Below, one piece after another: positions 8,364 through 20,300 of a DNA stretch of 64,000 nt (position 1 is the first letter of the stretch; each line of letters opens with the position of its first letter). Source of the stretch: Microscilla marina ATCC 23134 (GTDB lineage Bacteria > Bacteroidota > Bacteroidia > Cytophagales > Microscillaceae); contig NZ_AAWS01000038.1 in NCBI RefSeq assembly GCF_000169175.1, forward strand, positions 30,006 through 94,005, given 5' to 3'. The notes beneath the pieces are model-generated. The model ran no database searches, was not told the DNA's origin, and saw only the letters and a list, made by a program, of their open reading frames with translations. The position numbers and the translations under genes are program-made.

Positions 8364-9866
8364 ATGGCGATAATCAACGACATTTCAAGAACATTCAACG
8401 AGTTCCTGCTCATTCCAGGACTCACAAAAAAAGAGCATACTCCCGACAATATCGACTTGTCTACTCCTTTGGTAAAATTTAAAAAAGGAGAAGAAAGCGC
8501 GCTTAAGCTCAACATACCTTTTGTATCAGCTATTATGCAAGCGGTATCAGACGATAACCTGGCCATAGCCTTGGCAAAAAACGGGGGCTTATCGTTTATA
8601 TTTGGTTCACAGCCTATAGAGTTGCAAGCTGCTATGATTTCAAGGGTAAAATCACACAAAGCTGGTTTTGTTAAGAGCCGCGCCAACCTTACCCCTGACT
8701 CTACCATTCAGGATGCCGTAGATTTGAAAGAAAAAAGCGGTTTTTCAACCTTTGGTGTCACTATCGATGGAAGCTCTAACGGCAAACTGTTGGGAGTAGT
8801 GACTGGACGTGACTTTCATCCGGAAAGAACCCCACGTGAGGGCAAAATAGCCGACTACATGACTCCTATTGACAAATTGATTGTGGGGCAAGTGGGCGTA
8901 TCGCTTACCGAAGCCAACGAAATTATTTGGGACAAAAAACTGAACAGCTTACCTATTATCGACAAAGAAGGCAACCTGGACAGTTTTGTGTTTCGCAAAG
9001 ACTATGACTCACACAAGTTGCACCCTTATGAGTTGCTCGATGACCATAAGAAGTTTTTGGTAGGTGCTGGTATCAATACCAGAGACTACAAAGAAAGAGT
9101 ACCTAAGTTGCTCGAAGCTGGAGCCGATGTATTGTGTATCGACTCGTCGGATGGGTACTCTGAATGGCAATATGACACCATTCGCTATGTAAAAGATACT
9201 TTTGGCGACTCAGTAAAAATAGGTGCTGGAAATATTGTAGACAAAGAAGGGTTTAACTACCTGGCAGATGCCGGAGCCGACTTTATCAAGGTGGGCATTG
9301 GCGGAGGGTCTATTTGTATTACCCGTGAGCAAAAAGGGATTGGACGTGGGCAGGCTACATCAGTGATTGAAGTAGCGAAGGCACGCGATGAATATTTTGA
9401 AAAAACGGGCATATATATTCCTATTTGTACCGATGGGGGCACCGTGCAAGACTACCACATGGTATTGGCAATGGCTATGGGTGCCGATTTTATTATGATG
9501 GGAAGATACTTTGCTCGTTTTGACGAAAGCCCTACCAAAAAGGTGAAAATTGAAGGCAATTACTTCAAAGAGTATTGGGGAGAAGGCTCTAACCGGGCGC
9601 GTAACTGGCAACGTTACGATTCGGGGGGCAATAGTTCACTCAAGTTTGAGGAGGGGGTAGACAGCTACGTGCCTTATGCCGGAAAACTAAAAGATAATAT
9701 GGATCGCACCATTGCCAAAATCAAGTCTACCATGTGTAGCTGTGGTTGTGCCAATCTGGACGAAATGAAACGCAACGCCAAAATCACGTTGGTATCGTCT
9801 ACCAGCATTATAGAAGGTGGCGCTCACGATGTAGTAGTGAAGAGCGAAAAAACGAATGCTACTTGA
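8364..9866 (+). CDS. guaB: Inosine-5'-monophosphate dehydrogenase
   Basis: 500 residues. It oxidises IMP to XMP with NAD+, the committed step of GMP synthesis. The catalytic loop [20 protein letters not shown] spans 311-330, with Cys318 as nucleophile. The flap carries RARNWQRYD with Arg417-Tyr418, the pair that activates water in the hydrolysis step. Two CBS-like segments lie at about 105-215 (VTGRDF, MTPID, LPIID). DADVLCID, GAGNIVD and MGRYFAR fit the barrel. From memory, the N-terminus ([11 protein letters not shown]) and many central stretches look unusually close to the IMPDH of the protist Tritrichomonas foetus (catalytic Cys319) rather than to the common bacterial form. The start is ATG at 8364. 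The gene is monocistronic, ending at a convergent hairpin. Confidence 0.96.
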   Translation: MAIINDISRTFNEFLLIPGLTKKEHTPDNIDLSTPLVKFKKGEESALKLNIPFVSAIMQAVSDDNLAIALAKNGGLSFIFGSQPIELQAAMISRVKSHKAGFVKSRANLTPDSTIQDAVDLKEKSGFSTFGVTIDGSSNGKLLGVVTGRDFHPERTPREGKIADYMTPIDKLIVGQVGVSLTEANEIIWDKKLNSLPIIDKEGNLDSFVFRKDYDSHKLHPYELLDDHKKFLVGAGINTRDYKERVPKLLEAGADVLCIDSSDGYSEWQYDTIRYVKDTFGDSVKIGAGNIVDKEGFNYLADAGADFIKVGIGGGSICITREQKGIGRGQATSVIEVAKARDEYFEKTGIYIPICTDGGTVQDYHMVLAMAMGADFIMMGRYFARFDESPTKKVKIEGNYFKEYWGEGSNRARNWQRYDSGGNSSLKFEEGVDSYVPYAGKLKDNMDRTIAKIKSTMCSCGCANLDEMKRNAKITLVSSTSIIEGGAHDVVVKSEKTNAT

Positions 9867-9893
9867 TAAAGTTTGAAAGGCCTAAGCCACCTT

Positions 9894-9922
9894 ACCTGCC
9901 AGATTTTCAGAACCTGGCAGGT
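9894..9922. terminator. Bidirectional hairpin between guaB and the first phosphatase gene
   Basis: Perfect 9-bp stem ACCTGCCAG/CTGGCAGGT with an 11-nt loop. It lies inside a larger imperfect palindrome in which GTTTGAAAG (9881-9889) is mirrored by CAAACTTTC further right. It is located between convergent genes. It lacks a long T tract, so the terminator call is moderate. Confidence 0.5.
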
Positions 9923-9973
9923 ATCAAACTCCCTGACAGTACAGCCCTGTATTGTCAAACTTTCAAGTACAAA

Positions 9974-12900
9974 TTACAACTTGATGCCCATGAGTAAAAT
10001 ATCGTCACGTTGTTCAGTATCTACCATAAACTCATCCAATGCTTGCTCAAGCAATTGTTGTTGTTCAACCAAGGGAAGGGTACTATTTTGGGCAAGTAGT
10101 TGTCGCAAACGTCTGCCACTAAACTTTTTGCGTTGCGCATTATTTTGGTCAGCAAAACCATCAGAGCTAAGGTATAACACGGTTCCTTTGTCCAGTAATA
10201 ATTGTTGACTGGTAATGGTTCTGCCTTCTACATAATCAATGCCTATAGAGACATTGCTACCCTTGACAACCTGGAGCTGGTCATTTTCGGGGGGAGCATA
10301 CCATAGTGGGCGCTTGGCTCCAGCAAAGTGTACAGTTACTTGGTGGTTGTTAGAGGGCGTGATATTTATCATTGCCACATCCATGCCGTGTTGTTTGCCG
10401 GTTTGTTCTTGTTTGAGCGCGTTGCGTAGTTCTTGGCGCAGGGTTTCCAATATTTGGACAGGGTTGGTTTTTTGTTGGGCATAAATAATGTCATTGAGCA
10501 ATGCATAGCCAATCAAACTCATAAATGCTCCTGGTACTCCGTGCCCAGTACAGTCAATGGCAGCTGCTATAGTAACATTGCCCACCTGCTCGATATAATA
10601 AAAATCACCCGATACCACATCTCGTGGACGGAAAAGCACAAAGTGCTCTCCAATTAACGCCTGTAGACGATCGGCAAAAGGCAAAATCGCTGCCTGAATA
10701 GTTTCAGCTGATTTAATACTTTGGGTAATATGGTAGTTTTGTTTATTAAGTGCCTTATTTGACATCTCTATGGCATCACGTTGCGCCATAATTTCTTCAC
10801 TTTGTTGAAACAGTTCTTCATTTTGAGCGGTGATTTCATTACTCTTTTGCTGTAAGGCTTCATTTTGAGCAGTGATTTCTTCACTTTTTTGTTGTAACAC
10901 TTCGTGTTGTGCTTCTATCTTTTCTTTTTGTTTTACTACCTCTTGGGTACGCTCGACTACTTTTTGCTCCAGCATTGTTTTTTGTTGGCGCAAACGCATC
11001 GTATATATTTTGATTCCCCCATATAACACAAGCAAGGCTGCTGCTACATATAATACCCTTGCCCACCAGGTACGGTACCAAGGCGGCAATACTTTAAAAC
11101 TATAAGTGGCCACTACGCTTTCTACGCCATAAATATTGCGTGATTTTACCCTAAATACATAATTGCCTTCCGGTAAGTTGGTATATTCTTTCTGGGTTTT
11201 ACTGGTCCACTTAGACCAATCGCTTTTATAGCCTGCCAATTGATAACTATACTGGGTTTTGTCGGTAAAACTAAAATACAAGGCAGCATAGTCAAAGGTG
11301 AGTGAGTTGTGGGTATAAGGCAATGTGGGGGCAGTAGCAGTTTGATAGCCCGCATACAATACCGAATCGTTATTGGTAACTACCTTGCGTATATTTACTT
11401 TAAAACTTTGTTGTATGTTTGACCGACGGTTTCCATCATAGCGTACTAAACCCTCATCAGTCGAAATCCAAAAAATACCATTAGGTTCTATATTTACCCC
11501 TGTCACCTCTTTTTCGTACAATGCTTTTAGCGTCAGGGTATCTCGTATAAAGACACTGCCTTTTTTCTTACAAACCAAGTTAGTTTTTGATTGCGCGTCC
11601 TGTGCCAACCAATAGGTTTGGGTAGAATCGTTTTCGGCAAACGCAACCGCTTGTTTTTTGTGGTAGCCCAAGTGTTGGTTGATGCCATAATCGCGTACAA
11701 AACAACGCTTGTTGGCATCAAACGAGTAAATGCCTTTTGGGGTAGTATAGTACAAATCTCCATTATAAGAGACGATATTTAGCTTTTGAGTGGGCAGGCC
11801 AGCCGTTGAGTCAAACAGGGTTACCTTATTACCCTCTACCAACCCTGCACCTTTGTAGTGGGTAACAAACCAAAGCTGCTGTTTTTTATCTTGCCTCATC
11901 TGCAATGGTGGATCTTTCAAACCTTCCATGAGTGCCTGTTCTACTTGCCACTTACCTTGCTTGTATACCCTGGTACCTATCCCGTTCAATAGAGCTAAAT
12001 AAGCCTTGGTAGGTTGTTGTCGGTCAGGCAAAAACTTAACGACCACTTGTTCTTCAAATAATAGCTGAGCTATATTGCCTTTGATGGCAAACAAGCCTTG
12101 TGAACTCCCCACCAACAATTGTTGTTGTCCAGTGTTGGGATGATGATGAATTGTAAAATTAATGCTTTGCCCTTTGATTCCCTTGATCCTGGTAAAACCC
12201 TCTGGGTCTAACCGAAAAACCCCTACTGTAGTAGACACATACAGCTTTTGCTGAAATCGACATGAAGCAATAACGGCTCCTTCCAATCCAGTAGATGCGT
12301 CAAATTGTAACATTGGAACATCATACATCACCTTGGCAATGCCATTGTCAGTGCCCACCCATAGGTTTTGAGTACCCTTTTGGTGGTAAATGCTCCAGAT
12401 GGTATTGTTACACAAACCTCTATCTCGGTTAATCACACTTAGTAACTTTCCCGCTTTATCCATCAGTAACACTCCATGGGTTCGGGTACCAAACGCAAAC
12501 CAACCATTGGGCAACGCGGTGCTACAGTAAATAAGGTACTTTTTGTGGTTGATCTCTGAGTCAAACTTGGTAAATGTAGCAGAGCGCTTGTCATACAACC
12601 AAAAGCCCGTATTTGCCTCTTGAATCAACACCTTTTGCCCTGGGTAAGGCAACATAGAAAATACCTGCCCTTTCCCTATTTTTTCAGACCCTCTGATAGT
12701 GTTTAGAACTTCCCCTTTTAACACATCAATACCCACATTCGTATGTGGCTGGTACCAAGTACCGTTTATGTTAAATCCTGGAAAAAGCGTGGTTTTTTCA
12801 GGAAACTCATGTCTTTTTACAAATTTGTTATTCTGGTAAGAGTACACTTTGGTCATAGTAATAAAATGTACCCAGCCTTGAGCAGCCACTGTGGTCCATA

Positions 12901-13300
12901 CATCACTAAAACGGCGTTTGTCTTTGGGCAAAGCAGGTAGTAAAGATTGATAGGCCAAGTACCCTTGTTTGTTAGGAGCCAAGTAGCCAAAGTCGCCAGG
13001 TAACCCAAGGTACACCCCCCCATTTTTATCTGCTGCAAGCGACCTCACCCTTTTATTGCTGGGGGTAGCAATTTGTCGCCAGGTTACCCCATCATACTCA
13101 ACCAAACCTTCATCGGTTCCAAAATACATAAAACCTCGCTTGTCTTGCACCATAGACCAAATCTGTTGGTGACTGTTGTACTCTTTAGCGCTGTAGTTTT
13201 GTATTACAGGTTTGCCTTGTTGTTGGGTGTTTACCTGAGCCGTGGACAAGTGGCCTATACATATCCACCATAGCAGCATAACGTTTTGTTTTTTTATCAT
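9974..13300 (-). CDS. Propeller/Y_Y_Y sensor with SpoIIE (PP2C) phosphatase output, copy 1
   Basis: 1,108 residues. A signal peptide (MIKKQNVMLLWWICIGHLSTAQ) leads into a periplasmic region, about 30-660, of two-component-regulator propeller repeats (IWSMVQDKRGFMYFGTDEGL, NNTIWSIYHQKGTQNLWVGT). Then comes a Y_Y_Y domain (about 670-735, YQLAGYKSDWSKWT), one membrane helix (about 745-770), a coiled coil with repeated EEITAQNEALQQKS units, and a C-terminal SpoIIE/PP2C domain (about 870-1108). The phosphatase keeps SGDFYY, DCTGHGVPGAFMS, SSDGFADQ and RDDILL, the metal-binding positions. It likely removes phosphate from Ser/Thr of a partner-switch protein in response to an external ligand. It is the third transcribed of three tandem paralogues, with 276 bp separating it from the next. 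Its phosphatase half is nearly identical to copy 2. Confidence 0.9.
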   Translation of the reverse strand: MIKKQNVMLLWWICIGHLSTAQVNTQQQGKPVIQNYSAKEYNSHQQIWSMVQDKRGFMYFGTDEGLVEYDGVTWRQIATPSNKRVRSLAADKNGGVYLGLPGDFGYLAPNKQGYLAYQSLLPALPKDKRRFSDVWTTVAAQGWVHFITMTKVYSYQNNKFVKRHEFPEKTTLFPGFNINGTWYQPHTNVGIDVLKGEVLNTIRGSEKIGKGQVFSMLPYPGQKVLIQEANTGFWLYDKRSATFTKFDSEINHKKYLIYCSTALPNGWFAFGTRTHGVLLMDKAGKLLSVINRDRGLCNNTIWSIYHQKGTQNLWVGTDNGIAKVMYDVPMLQFDASTGLEGAVIASCRFQQKLYVSTTVGVFRLDPEGFTRIKGIKGQSINFTIHHHPNTGQQQLLVGSSQGLFAIKGNIAQLLFEEQVVVKFLPDRQQPTKAYLALLNGIGTRVYKQGKWQVEQALMEGLKDPPLQMRQDKKQQLWFVTHYKGAGLVEGNKVTLFDSTAGLPTQKLNIVSYNGDLYYTTPKGIYSFDANKRCFVRDYGINQHLGYHKKQAVAFAENDSTQTYWLAQDAQSKTNLVCKKKGSVFIRDTLTLKALYEKEVTGVNIEPNGIFWISTDEGLVRYDGNRRSNIQQSFKVNIRKVVTNNDSVLYAGYQTATAPTLPYTHNSLTFDYAALYFSFTDKTQYSYQLAGYKSDWSKWTSKTQKEYTNLPEGNYVFRVKSRNIYGVESVVATYSFKVLPPWYRTWWARVLYVAAALLVLYGGIKIYTMRLRQQKTMLEQKVVERTQEVVKQKEKIEAQHEVLQQKSEEITAQNEALQQKSNEITAQNEELFQQSEEIMAQRDAIEMSNKALNKQNYHITQSIKSAETIQAAILPFADRLQALIGEHFVLFRPRDVVSGDFYYIEQVGNVTIAAAIDCTGHGVPGAFMSLIGYALLNDIIYAQQKTNPVQILETLRQELRNALKQEQTGKQHGMDVAMINITPSNNHQVTVHFAGAKRPLWYAPPENDQLQVVKGSNVSIGIDYVEGRTITSQQLLLDKGTVLYLSSDGFADQNNAQRKKFSGRRLRQLLAQNSTLPLVEQQQLLEQALDEFMVDTEQRDDILLMGIKL

Positions 13301-13576
13301 AGTTCATCTGTCAAATCATTGAAACAGGTATGTAATAATATACCCAATCAATCATATTGTTGGAGGGTAACTAGAGCTTACTTAATAAGGCGTATAGGAA
13401 AGGAAGTAATAACTTAGCGGTTGAGGAAAGAAACACTATATAGTTGGCAAAAAAACAACTATCAACAGATACTTAACTGTAACTGATTAGCAATAATGAT
13501 GCAACGTGAAATATTATTTTGTTGTTTGGTGTTTATGCTTATTATTTAACGGTTTTTTAACGGTCTTGCTTATGTA

Positions 13577-16500
13577 TTATAGTTTTATGCCTATCAACAA
13601 AATATCGTCTCTTTGTTCGGTGCCTTGCATAAACTCATCTAAGGCTTGTTCAAGTAACGATTGTTGCTGAGGTAAGGCAAGTGATTTGTTTTGGGCTAAC
13701 AGTGTTTTAAGCGACCTTGTCCCAAACTTTTTTCGGTCTTGATTGTTTTGGTCAGCAAAGCCGTCAGAACTTAGGTACAGTATCGAACCTTTTTCTAACA
13801 ATAGTTGCTGGCTGGTAATTGCTCTGCCTTCCACGTAGTCAATCCCTATAGATACATTACTGCCTTTTATTACCTGTATTTTATCGTCTTCAGGGGTAGT
13901 ATACCAAAGTGGGCGTTTGGCTCCGGCAAAATGTACTTGTATACTGGTGTTGTTTTGGGGTTCTATAGTAACCATTGCCACATCCATGCCGTGTTGTTTG
14001 CCGGTTTGTTCTTGTTTGAGCGCATTGCGTAGTTCTTGACGCAGGGTTTCTAATATTTGGGCGGGGTTGGTTTTTTGTTGGGCATAAATAATGTCATTGA
14101 GCAGTGCATAACCAATTAGACTCATAAAAGCTCCTGGCACGCCGTGCCCAGTACAGTCAATGGCTGCCGCTATAGTAACATTGCCTACCTGTTCTATATA
14201 ATAAAAATCACCCGATACTACATCTCGCGGACGAAAAATCACAAAGTGCTCTCCGATCAAAGCCTGTAGCCGATCGGCAAATGGCAAGATAGCCGCCTGA
14301 ATAGTCTCTGCCGATTTAATACTTTGGGTAATCTGGTAATTACGTTCATTGAGCGTTTTATGAGACTCTTCTATGGCGTCACGTTGCGCCATAATTTCTT
14401 CACTTTGTTGCTGTAGTTCTTCGCTTTGCTGTAAAAGCTCCTTGTTTTGTTCGTAAATCTCTTCTTTTTGCTTCACCACTTCCTGAGTACGCAGGCTTAC
14501 TTTGTGCTCCAGTACCACCTTTTGCTTGTGCAAGCGGTTGGTATATAGTTTTACCCCACCAAATAAGCTCAAGGCAAACAATACTGCAAACAATACATAC
14601 GCCCACCAGGTACGGTGCCAAGGGGGAAGTATTGTAAACTGATAAGTAGCTACGTGACTTTCTATGCCATAGAGATTACGTGCTTTTATCTTAAATGTGT
14701 AAGTACCTTCGTCTAGGTTGGTGTACTCTTTTTGGGTTTTACTAGTCCATTTTGCCCAATGTTTGTCATAGCCTACCAATTGATAGCTATATTCATTTTT
14801 ATCAGTAGAGTTAAAATACAAAGCAGCATAGTCAAAGGTAAGCGAGTTGTTGGTATAGAGGAGTGTAGGTGGTTCAGTGATTTTATTTCCCGCAAAGAGC
14901 ACCGAGTCTTGCCCGATTTGCACCTTACGCAGCAGTACTTTAAATTGCTGTTGAATATTGAGTGTGTTACGTGCATTGTACTTTACCAGCCCTTCGTTGG
15001 TAGAAATCCAATACACCCCATTGGGGTCAATGTCAATCGTGTTGATTTTTTTGCTGTATATCGGCTTCAGTATCAGGCTGTCAGGGTTATAGCCTTTGGT
15101 TGTTTTATAATAAGGCACCCAGCGTTTGGAGCGGGCATTTTGGGCGATCCAATAAGTTTGGGTAGTATCGCACTCTACTTGTGTAGTTTTAGGGTTGTTC
15201 AGTAGTTTATCAAAGGTGAGGTCTGGCTTAAAACGACGGCTTGCCTCATCAAAAGTGTATATGCCATCCTGGGCACAATAATACAACTTGTTTTGGTACA
15301 TGAGCATGTTTACCATTTTGGGCGGAAGCCCCGCCAGCGAATCAAACAAGGTGACCTGGTTGTGCTCTAATAAGCCTACTCCCTTATAACGAGTAGCAAG
15401 CCAGATTTTCCCTTGGGCGCTCTGCATGATTTGCCAGGGAGGGTCTACCACTCCTTTTAATCGACGTTTTTCTGTTTCCCATCGTCCATTCTGATATAAC
15501 CAAGTGCCCAGACCATTTAAAAAACCTACATACAATCGCTTGGGGTTATTTTTATCTACACAAAAACTATAAGCGCTTTGTTCTGGTATCACTTGTTTAA
15601 ATACAGAGTCCTGTAGGGTGTATATTCCTCGGCTATTGGCAACCAACAAGCGTTGTTCGGTGGAGTTAGGTACTTGGTAGGTGAAAAAATCCCAGGTTTG
15701 ACTACTCAAGCCTTTCACTTGTTTAAACTGACCTTTGTCTAACAGAAAAGCCCCCACACTGGTAGCTACATAGGTTTTACCTTTAAAATGGTGTACATCC
15801 TCTACCGACCCCTCTAGTCCGTGACTAGCATCGTACAGTTCCCAGGGCAAGCCTATAGTTATTCTGGTAAGGCCTTTATCAGTGCCTACCCATAAGTTTT
15901 GAGTGCCTGTTTGGTAGTATACTTCCCAAACAGTATTGTCGATTAACCCTTGCGACTGATCAATTATACTCACGACCTGCCCCTGTTGGTCAATAATGAC
16001 TAAACCTTTAGTACGGGTGCCCAAGGCAAACTGTCCGTTGGGCAAAGCAGTACCACTGTATACTTCGTCGCGACTAAATATTTTGCTTAAGTGGCGGGCA
16101 AATGGAGCTACCTGACCAGATTTGAGGTCATACAACCAAAACTCCGCTAAAGCATCTACTATCAATATTTTGTTGCCAGGGTAAGGCATCATGGTATATA
16201 CATGACCCCTGTTGGCTTTCAAGGTCCCCTTAATCACCTGTAGAGAGTCTGCTTTTAATCGAGCAATTCCTTGTTGGCTTTGGGGTTGCCAAAGTTGATC
16301 GTATACCCCAAAGCTCAAGTGAAAAAAATGTTTGGGGCTGGTTTTGTATATCTTATATAGTTGGTTGTTTTGATAACAAAATATTTGGGTCAAGGTTACA
16401 AAGTACACTTTGTCTTGGGCAATGATTGTTTTCCATACATCGCTAAAGTTTCGTTGGTTTTTGGGAACAGTAGGCAGCAGAGATACAAACTTTAAAAAGC

Positions 16501-16834
16501 CTTTCGAGTTGGGAGCCAGGTAGCCAAAATCACCCGCCGAACCAATGTATAGTGTCCCATCTTTGGTCAACCCCATCGACCTTACCCTTGTGTTTTTAGG
16601 CATAAGTGAGTGGCGCCAGTTTACCCCATCATATTGTACCAGCCCTTTGTCGTGTCCAAAGTACATCACTCCCCTTTGGTCCTGTGCTATTGCCCATACT
16701 TGTCGGTCGCCTTTGTATATTTTGGGTGGGTAGTTGTCTAGCAAAAGTTTTCCTTGCTTTTGAGGAGTGATTTGCCCTTGTGCAAAACCTGCGATGAATA
16801 ATAACCACCATGTGTAAGTCAATGCTTTTTTCAT
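13577..16834 (-). CDS. Propeller/Y_Y_Y sensor with SpoIIE (PP2C) phosphatase output, copy 2
   Basis: 1,085 residues from the chosen ATG (MKKALTYTWWLLFIAGFAQGQ, a signal peptide). An upstream ATG at 16861 would add nine residues ahead of it. Order: propeller repeats (about 25-650; IWVAT-type blades such as VWAIAQDQRGVMYFGHDKGL), Y_Y_Y (YQLVGYDKHWAKWTSKTQKE), membrane helix (AYVLFAVLFALSLFGGVKLY), coiled coil rich in QQSEEL/QQSEEI, and a SpoIIE domain with SGDFYY, DCTGHGVPGAFMS and RDDILL. The stretch from ETIQAAILPFADR through KQHGMDVAM is almost residue-for-residue the same as in copy 1, while the propellers differ much more. The middle gene of the tandem array, with no obvious terminator to copy 1. 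Confidence 0.9.
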   Translation of the reverse strand: MKKALTYTWWLLFIAGFAQGQITPQKQGKLLLDNYPPKIYKGDRQVWAIAQDQRGVMYFGHDKGLVQYDGVNWRHSLMPKNTRVRSMGLTKDGTLYIGSAGDFGYLAPNSKGFLKFVSLLPTVPKNQRNFSDVWKTIIAQDKVYFVTLTQIFCYQNNQLYKIYKTSPKHFFHLSFGVYDQLWQPQSQQGIARLKADSLQVIKGTLKANRGHVYTMMPYPGNKILIVDALAEFWLYDLKSGQVAPFARHLSKIFSRDEVYSGTALPNGQFALGTRTKGLVIIDQQGQVVSIIDQSQGLIDNTVWEVYYQTGTQNLWVGTDKGLTRITIGLPWELYDASHGLEGSVEDVHHFKGKTYVATSVGAFLLDKGQFKQVKGLSSQTWDFFTYQVPNSTEQRLLVANSRGIYTLQDSVFKQVIPEQSAYSFCVDKNNPKRLYVGFLNGLGTWLYQNGRWETEKRRLKGVVDPPWQIMQSAQGKIWLATRYKGVGLLEHNQVTLFDSLAGLPPKMVNMLMYQNKLYYCAQDGIYTFDEASRRFKPDLTFDKLLNNPKTTQVECDTTQTYWIAQNARSKRWVPYYKTTKGYNPDSLILKPIYSKKINTIDIDPNGVYWISTNEGLVKYNARNTLNIQQQFKVLLRKVQIGQDSVLFAGNKITEPPTLLYTNNSLTFDYAALYFNSTDKNEYSYQLVGYDKHWAKWTSKTQKEYTNLDEGTYTFKIKARNLYGIESHVATYQFTILPPWHRTWWAYVLFAVLFALSLFGGVKLYTNRLHKQKVVLEHKVSLRTQEVVKQKEEIYEQNKELLQQSEELQQQSEEIMAQRDAIEESHKTLNERNYQITQSIKSAETIQAAILPFADRLQALIGEHFVIFRPRDVVSGDFYYIEQVGNVTIAAAIDCTGHGVPGAFMSLIGYALLNDIIYAQQKTNPAQILETLRQELRNALKQEQTGKQHGMDVAMVTIEPQNNTSIQVHFAGAKRPLWYTTPEDDKIQVIKGSNVSIGIDYVEGRAITSQQLLLEKGSILYLSSDGFADQNNQDRKKFGTRSLKTLLAQNKSLALPQQQSLLEQALDEFMQGTEQRDDILLIGIKL

Positions 16835-17357
16835 AGTTCTCAGCATAAAATACTCCCTCAAAAAATCCCTATAGTAAATCTACAAAACTTACCTAACCAC
16901 AAAACGGAGTTCAAGCATTGTGTAGCTCATCTACTGAACTTCGTCTCTAGTCTTTGTCTTTCTTCAAAAAACAGGTACTACTTTCCTTTAGATTACTTTA
17001 TTTTTTTTATTTTACATAGAATTATTGAGTAGGGTAATAAATTAAAGACAGCTGATAAGGTATAGTAGGTTTGTGAGTTGTGGCAGAAAGTAAGTAATTG
17101 AAAAATTCGTAACTACAGACCCTCAGGTCAAGCACTGTGACAGTGAATTAAAAATGTATTTTGTTTGATCAACCATTCCTGTAAACCCTGAACTTCCATT
17201 ATATTTCAGGTACGTTCGTAATTAAATTCAACTGATAAGTAAGCATCATTAGCCCGGAACCCTGCCTATAGTTGATTGCCTATTGTACTAATACTTATTT
17301 ATGAAGTATTAAATATAATAAATTTTATTGGACAAGCATCAGGCAAAACCCGATTGG
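16835..17357. other. Intergenic stretch between phosphatase copies 2 and 3
   Basis: About 520 bp of AT-rich sequence with no protein-like frame and no convincing hairpin. Its length suggests that copy 2 has its own promoter rather than being read through from copy 3. Confidence 0.4.
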
Positions 17358-20300
17358 TTATAATTTTATGCCCATCAGCAAAATATCGTCACGTTGTTCG
17401 GTACCTGCCATAAACTCTTTCAATACTTTCTCAAGGCAATGCCTTTGTTTGGTAAGTGGTAAATGACTGGTGCTCGCGAGTAGCTTTATGAGTTGGACTG
17501 AGCCAAACTTTTGCCTACAGTCATTATTTTGGTCAGCAAAGCCGTCTGATCCCAGGTAAAGTTTTGTTCCTGTGGCGAGCAATAGCTCATGTGTGGCAAT
17601 AGTACGCTTGTGCTCATAGTTAAACCCGACCGATATTTTACTTCCACTTATTTGTTGTACCTCTGGGTGGTTGGGTTCAATATACCAAAGGGGACGCCGT
17701 GCTCCGGCAAAAAGTACTTTTACTTGCGCTTCAGGGAGGTGTTCCAAGGTCACCATAGCTACATCCATGCCATTATGCCTGCCCGTTTTTTCTTGTTTTA
17801 ATGCTACTTTTAGTTCTACTCTGAGGGTCTCCAATATGTTGCCAGGATTGGTTTTTTGCTGTACATTCACAATATCATTGAGCAAGGTATACCCAATCAG
17901 GCTCATAAATGCCCCTGGTACCCCGTGCCCGGTACAGTCAATGGCAGCCACAATGGTTTTGTTGCCTACGGTTTCTAAATAGTAAAAGTCACCTGATACA
18001 ATATCGCGAGGCATAAAAATAACAAAGTGTTCGTGTAGGGCCTGTTGCAGGTCTTCTATCAGAGGCAATATGGCCGACTGAATGGTTTCGGCTGATTTGA
18101 TGCTCTGCTTCATATGTAGATTTTTTAGGTTCAAGGCATCACGGGCTTCTTCTATAGCATCTCGTTGACTGGCAATTTCTTCGCTTTGTTGCCATAACTC
18201 CTCGTTTTGTGCCTGAATTTCTTCTTTTTGCTTTAAAATCTCCCTTGTACGTCTTTGTACCTTTTTCTCTAGCATTACTTTTTGTCGTTGCAAACGCGCC
18301 GTGTACCAGCGAATACTGCCTGCTATGATCACGAGCAATAGCAATACATATACTACAAACGCCCACCAGGTGCGATACCAGGGGGGAAGTATAATAAAGC
18401 TATAGGTGGCAATGTTGCTCTCGATACCGTAAAGGTTGCGGGATTTTACCCGAAAAGTATATTTGCCCTCATTGAGGTTGGTATACCCTTTTTTATTGTC
18501 ACTACTCCATTCCGACCACTCTTTGTCATAGCCTACCAATTGGTAACTGTATTGGTTTTTGTGGGCAAAGCCAAAATATAAGGCAGCGTAGGCAAAAGTA
18601 AGTGAGTTATGACTATAGGATAGGGTAGGAGAGGGGGGGGGTTGGTAGCCTGCATATAGAAGCGAGTCGGGGTGGGCTTGCACCCGACGAATAAGTGTGG
18701 TGAATTTCTTTTGCAACAGAAAAGGTGCTTTGGCATCATACCTGAAAAAACCTTCGTCAGACGACAACCAAAATATTCCATTAGTTTCTACCTCTACCCG
18801 ATCAAGCATTTTGTCATAAATGGGTTTAAACACTGATGTATCTGCCCGGTAGTGCTGTCCTCGTTTGACATAAGGTACATACTGTTTTTTAGGAAGCTGT
18901 TTAGCAATACAATAAGCTTGGGTAGAGTCAAACGATAAAAAACTGAGGGGTGTATCACCCAGTGGTTTACTTAAAACATGTGATTTATGAAAGCGTCTTT
19001 TAGCCTCATCAAAAACATATTCCCCTTTTTGGGTAAGATGATAGAGTTGGCCACCTTGAAACACTATGTTTACTCTGCCAGGTGGTAACCCAGCAGTAGA
19101 ATCAAACATAGTGATTTTTTTGCCTTCCAACAAGCCTACCCCCTTGTAGCGTGTGCTTACCCAAACCCGGTTTTGCTTGTCTTGCAACACCTGCCGAACC
19201 GGCTCAGTGAGCCCTTCGTAGCGTTCTACTTCGATCTGCCATTGGCGATTTTTATAGACAACTGACCCCAATCCGTCTATAAAACCTATGTACATTCGGC
19301 GTGGGTTAGTATGGTCGGTATGCGTCCGGAACACGCTTTTTTCGGGTAAAATCAATTGAGCAATAGTGTCTTTTAGTGTATATATGCCTAGGTTGTTGCT
19401 TATCATTAAATGTTCCTCTTTCACATTAGGGGCTTGGTATGACCAAAGCCCCCAAGTTTGTCGTTTGATGCCTTTTATACGTTGAAAACGATTGTTTTTG
19501 AGGCGAAATACTCCCACACCGCTCGATACATACAAAGTATTCTTAAAACGAAGTATATCATCTATAGAACCCTCAAGCCCATGTATATCATCAAACTGTT
19601 CCAGAGGTGAGCTTACGTCTATTCGGGCAATGCCTTGGTCGGTGCCCACCCATAGGTTTTGGGTGTTTGGTTCATAATAGAGACTCCACACGGTATTGTC
19701 GGGCAAACCTTTAGTTTTATCAATCAAGTCTATTACTTTACCTTGTCTGTTCATAATGATCACCCCTCGCAATCTGGAGCCAAATGCAAATAAACCATTG
19801 GGTAGATTCACTCCGCAGTAAATGGCTTGTTTTTCCCAAGTGTTGTCTAAGTCAGAACGAAAACGTTTTGCTTGCTGTGTATTTGTGTCATACAACCAAA
19901 ACTTGGTAGTGGCTTCGCAAAGTAATATTTTTTGCCCCGGATAGGGTAACATAGCAAATACACGTGATTCTCCTATGTTAGCAGCCCCAGCAATGGTTTT
20001 AAGCGAGTCAGCGTCATAGGTGGTTATACCATTGGCTTGGCGAGGTTGGTAAAGCATACCAGCAATATTAAAGCTATAATGAAAGCGGTAGGGTTTGGGC
20101 GAGTGGTATATGCGCAGTAATTTTTTGTTTTGGAAACAATACAAATGTGGAAAAGTAATAAAGTTGACCTTATTTTTTACAATACTCACTCGCCATACAT
20201 CGCCAAAGTCACGACTGTTTTTGGGGAGTTCAGGCAGCAACGACTGATATTGTAAAAAACCTCTTGAGTCGGGTTTGAGGTAACCAAAGTCTCCTACTGA

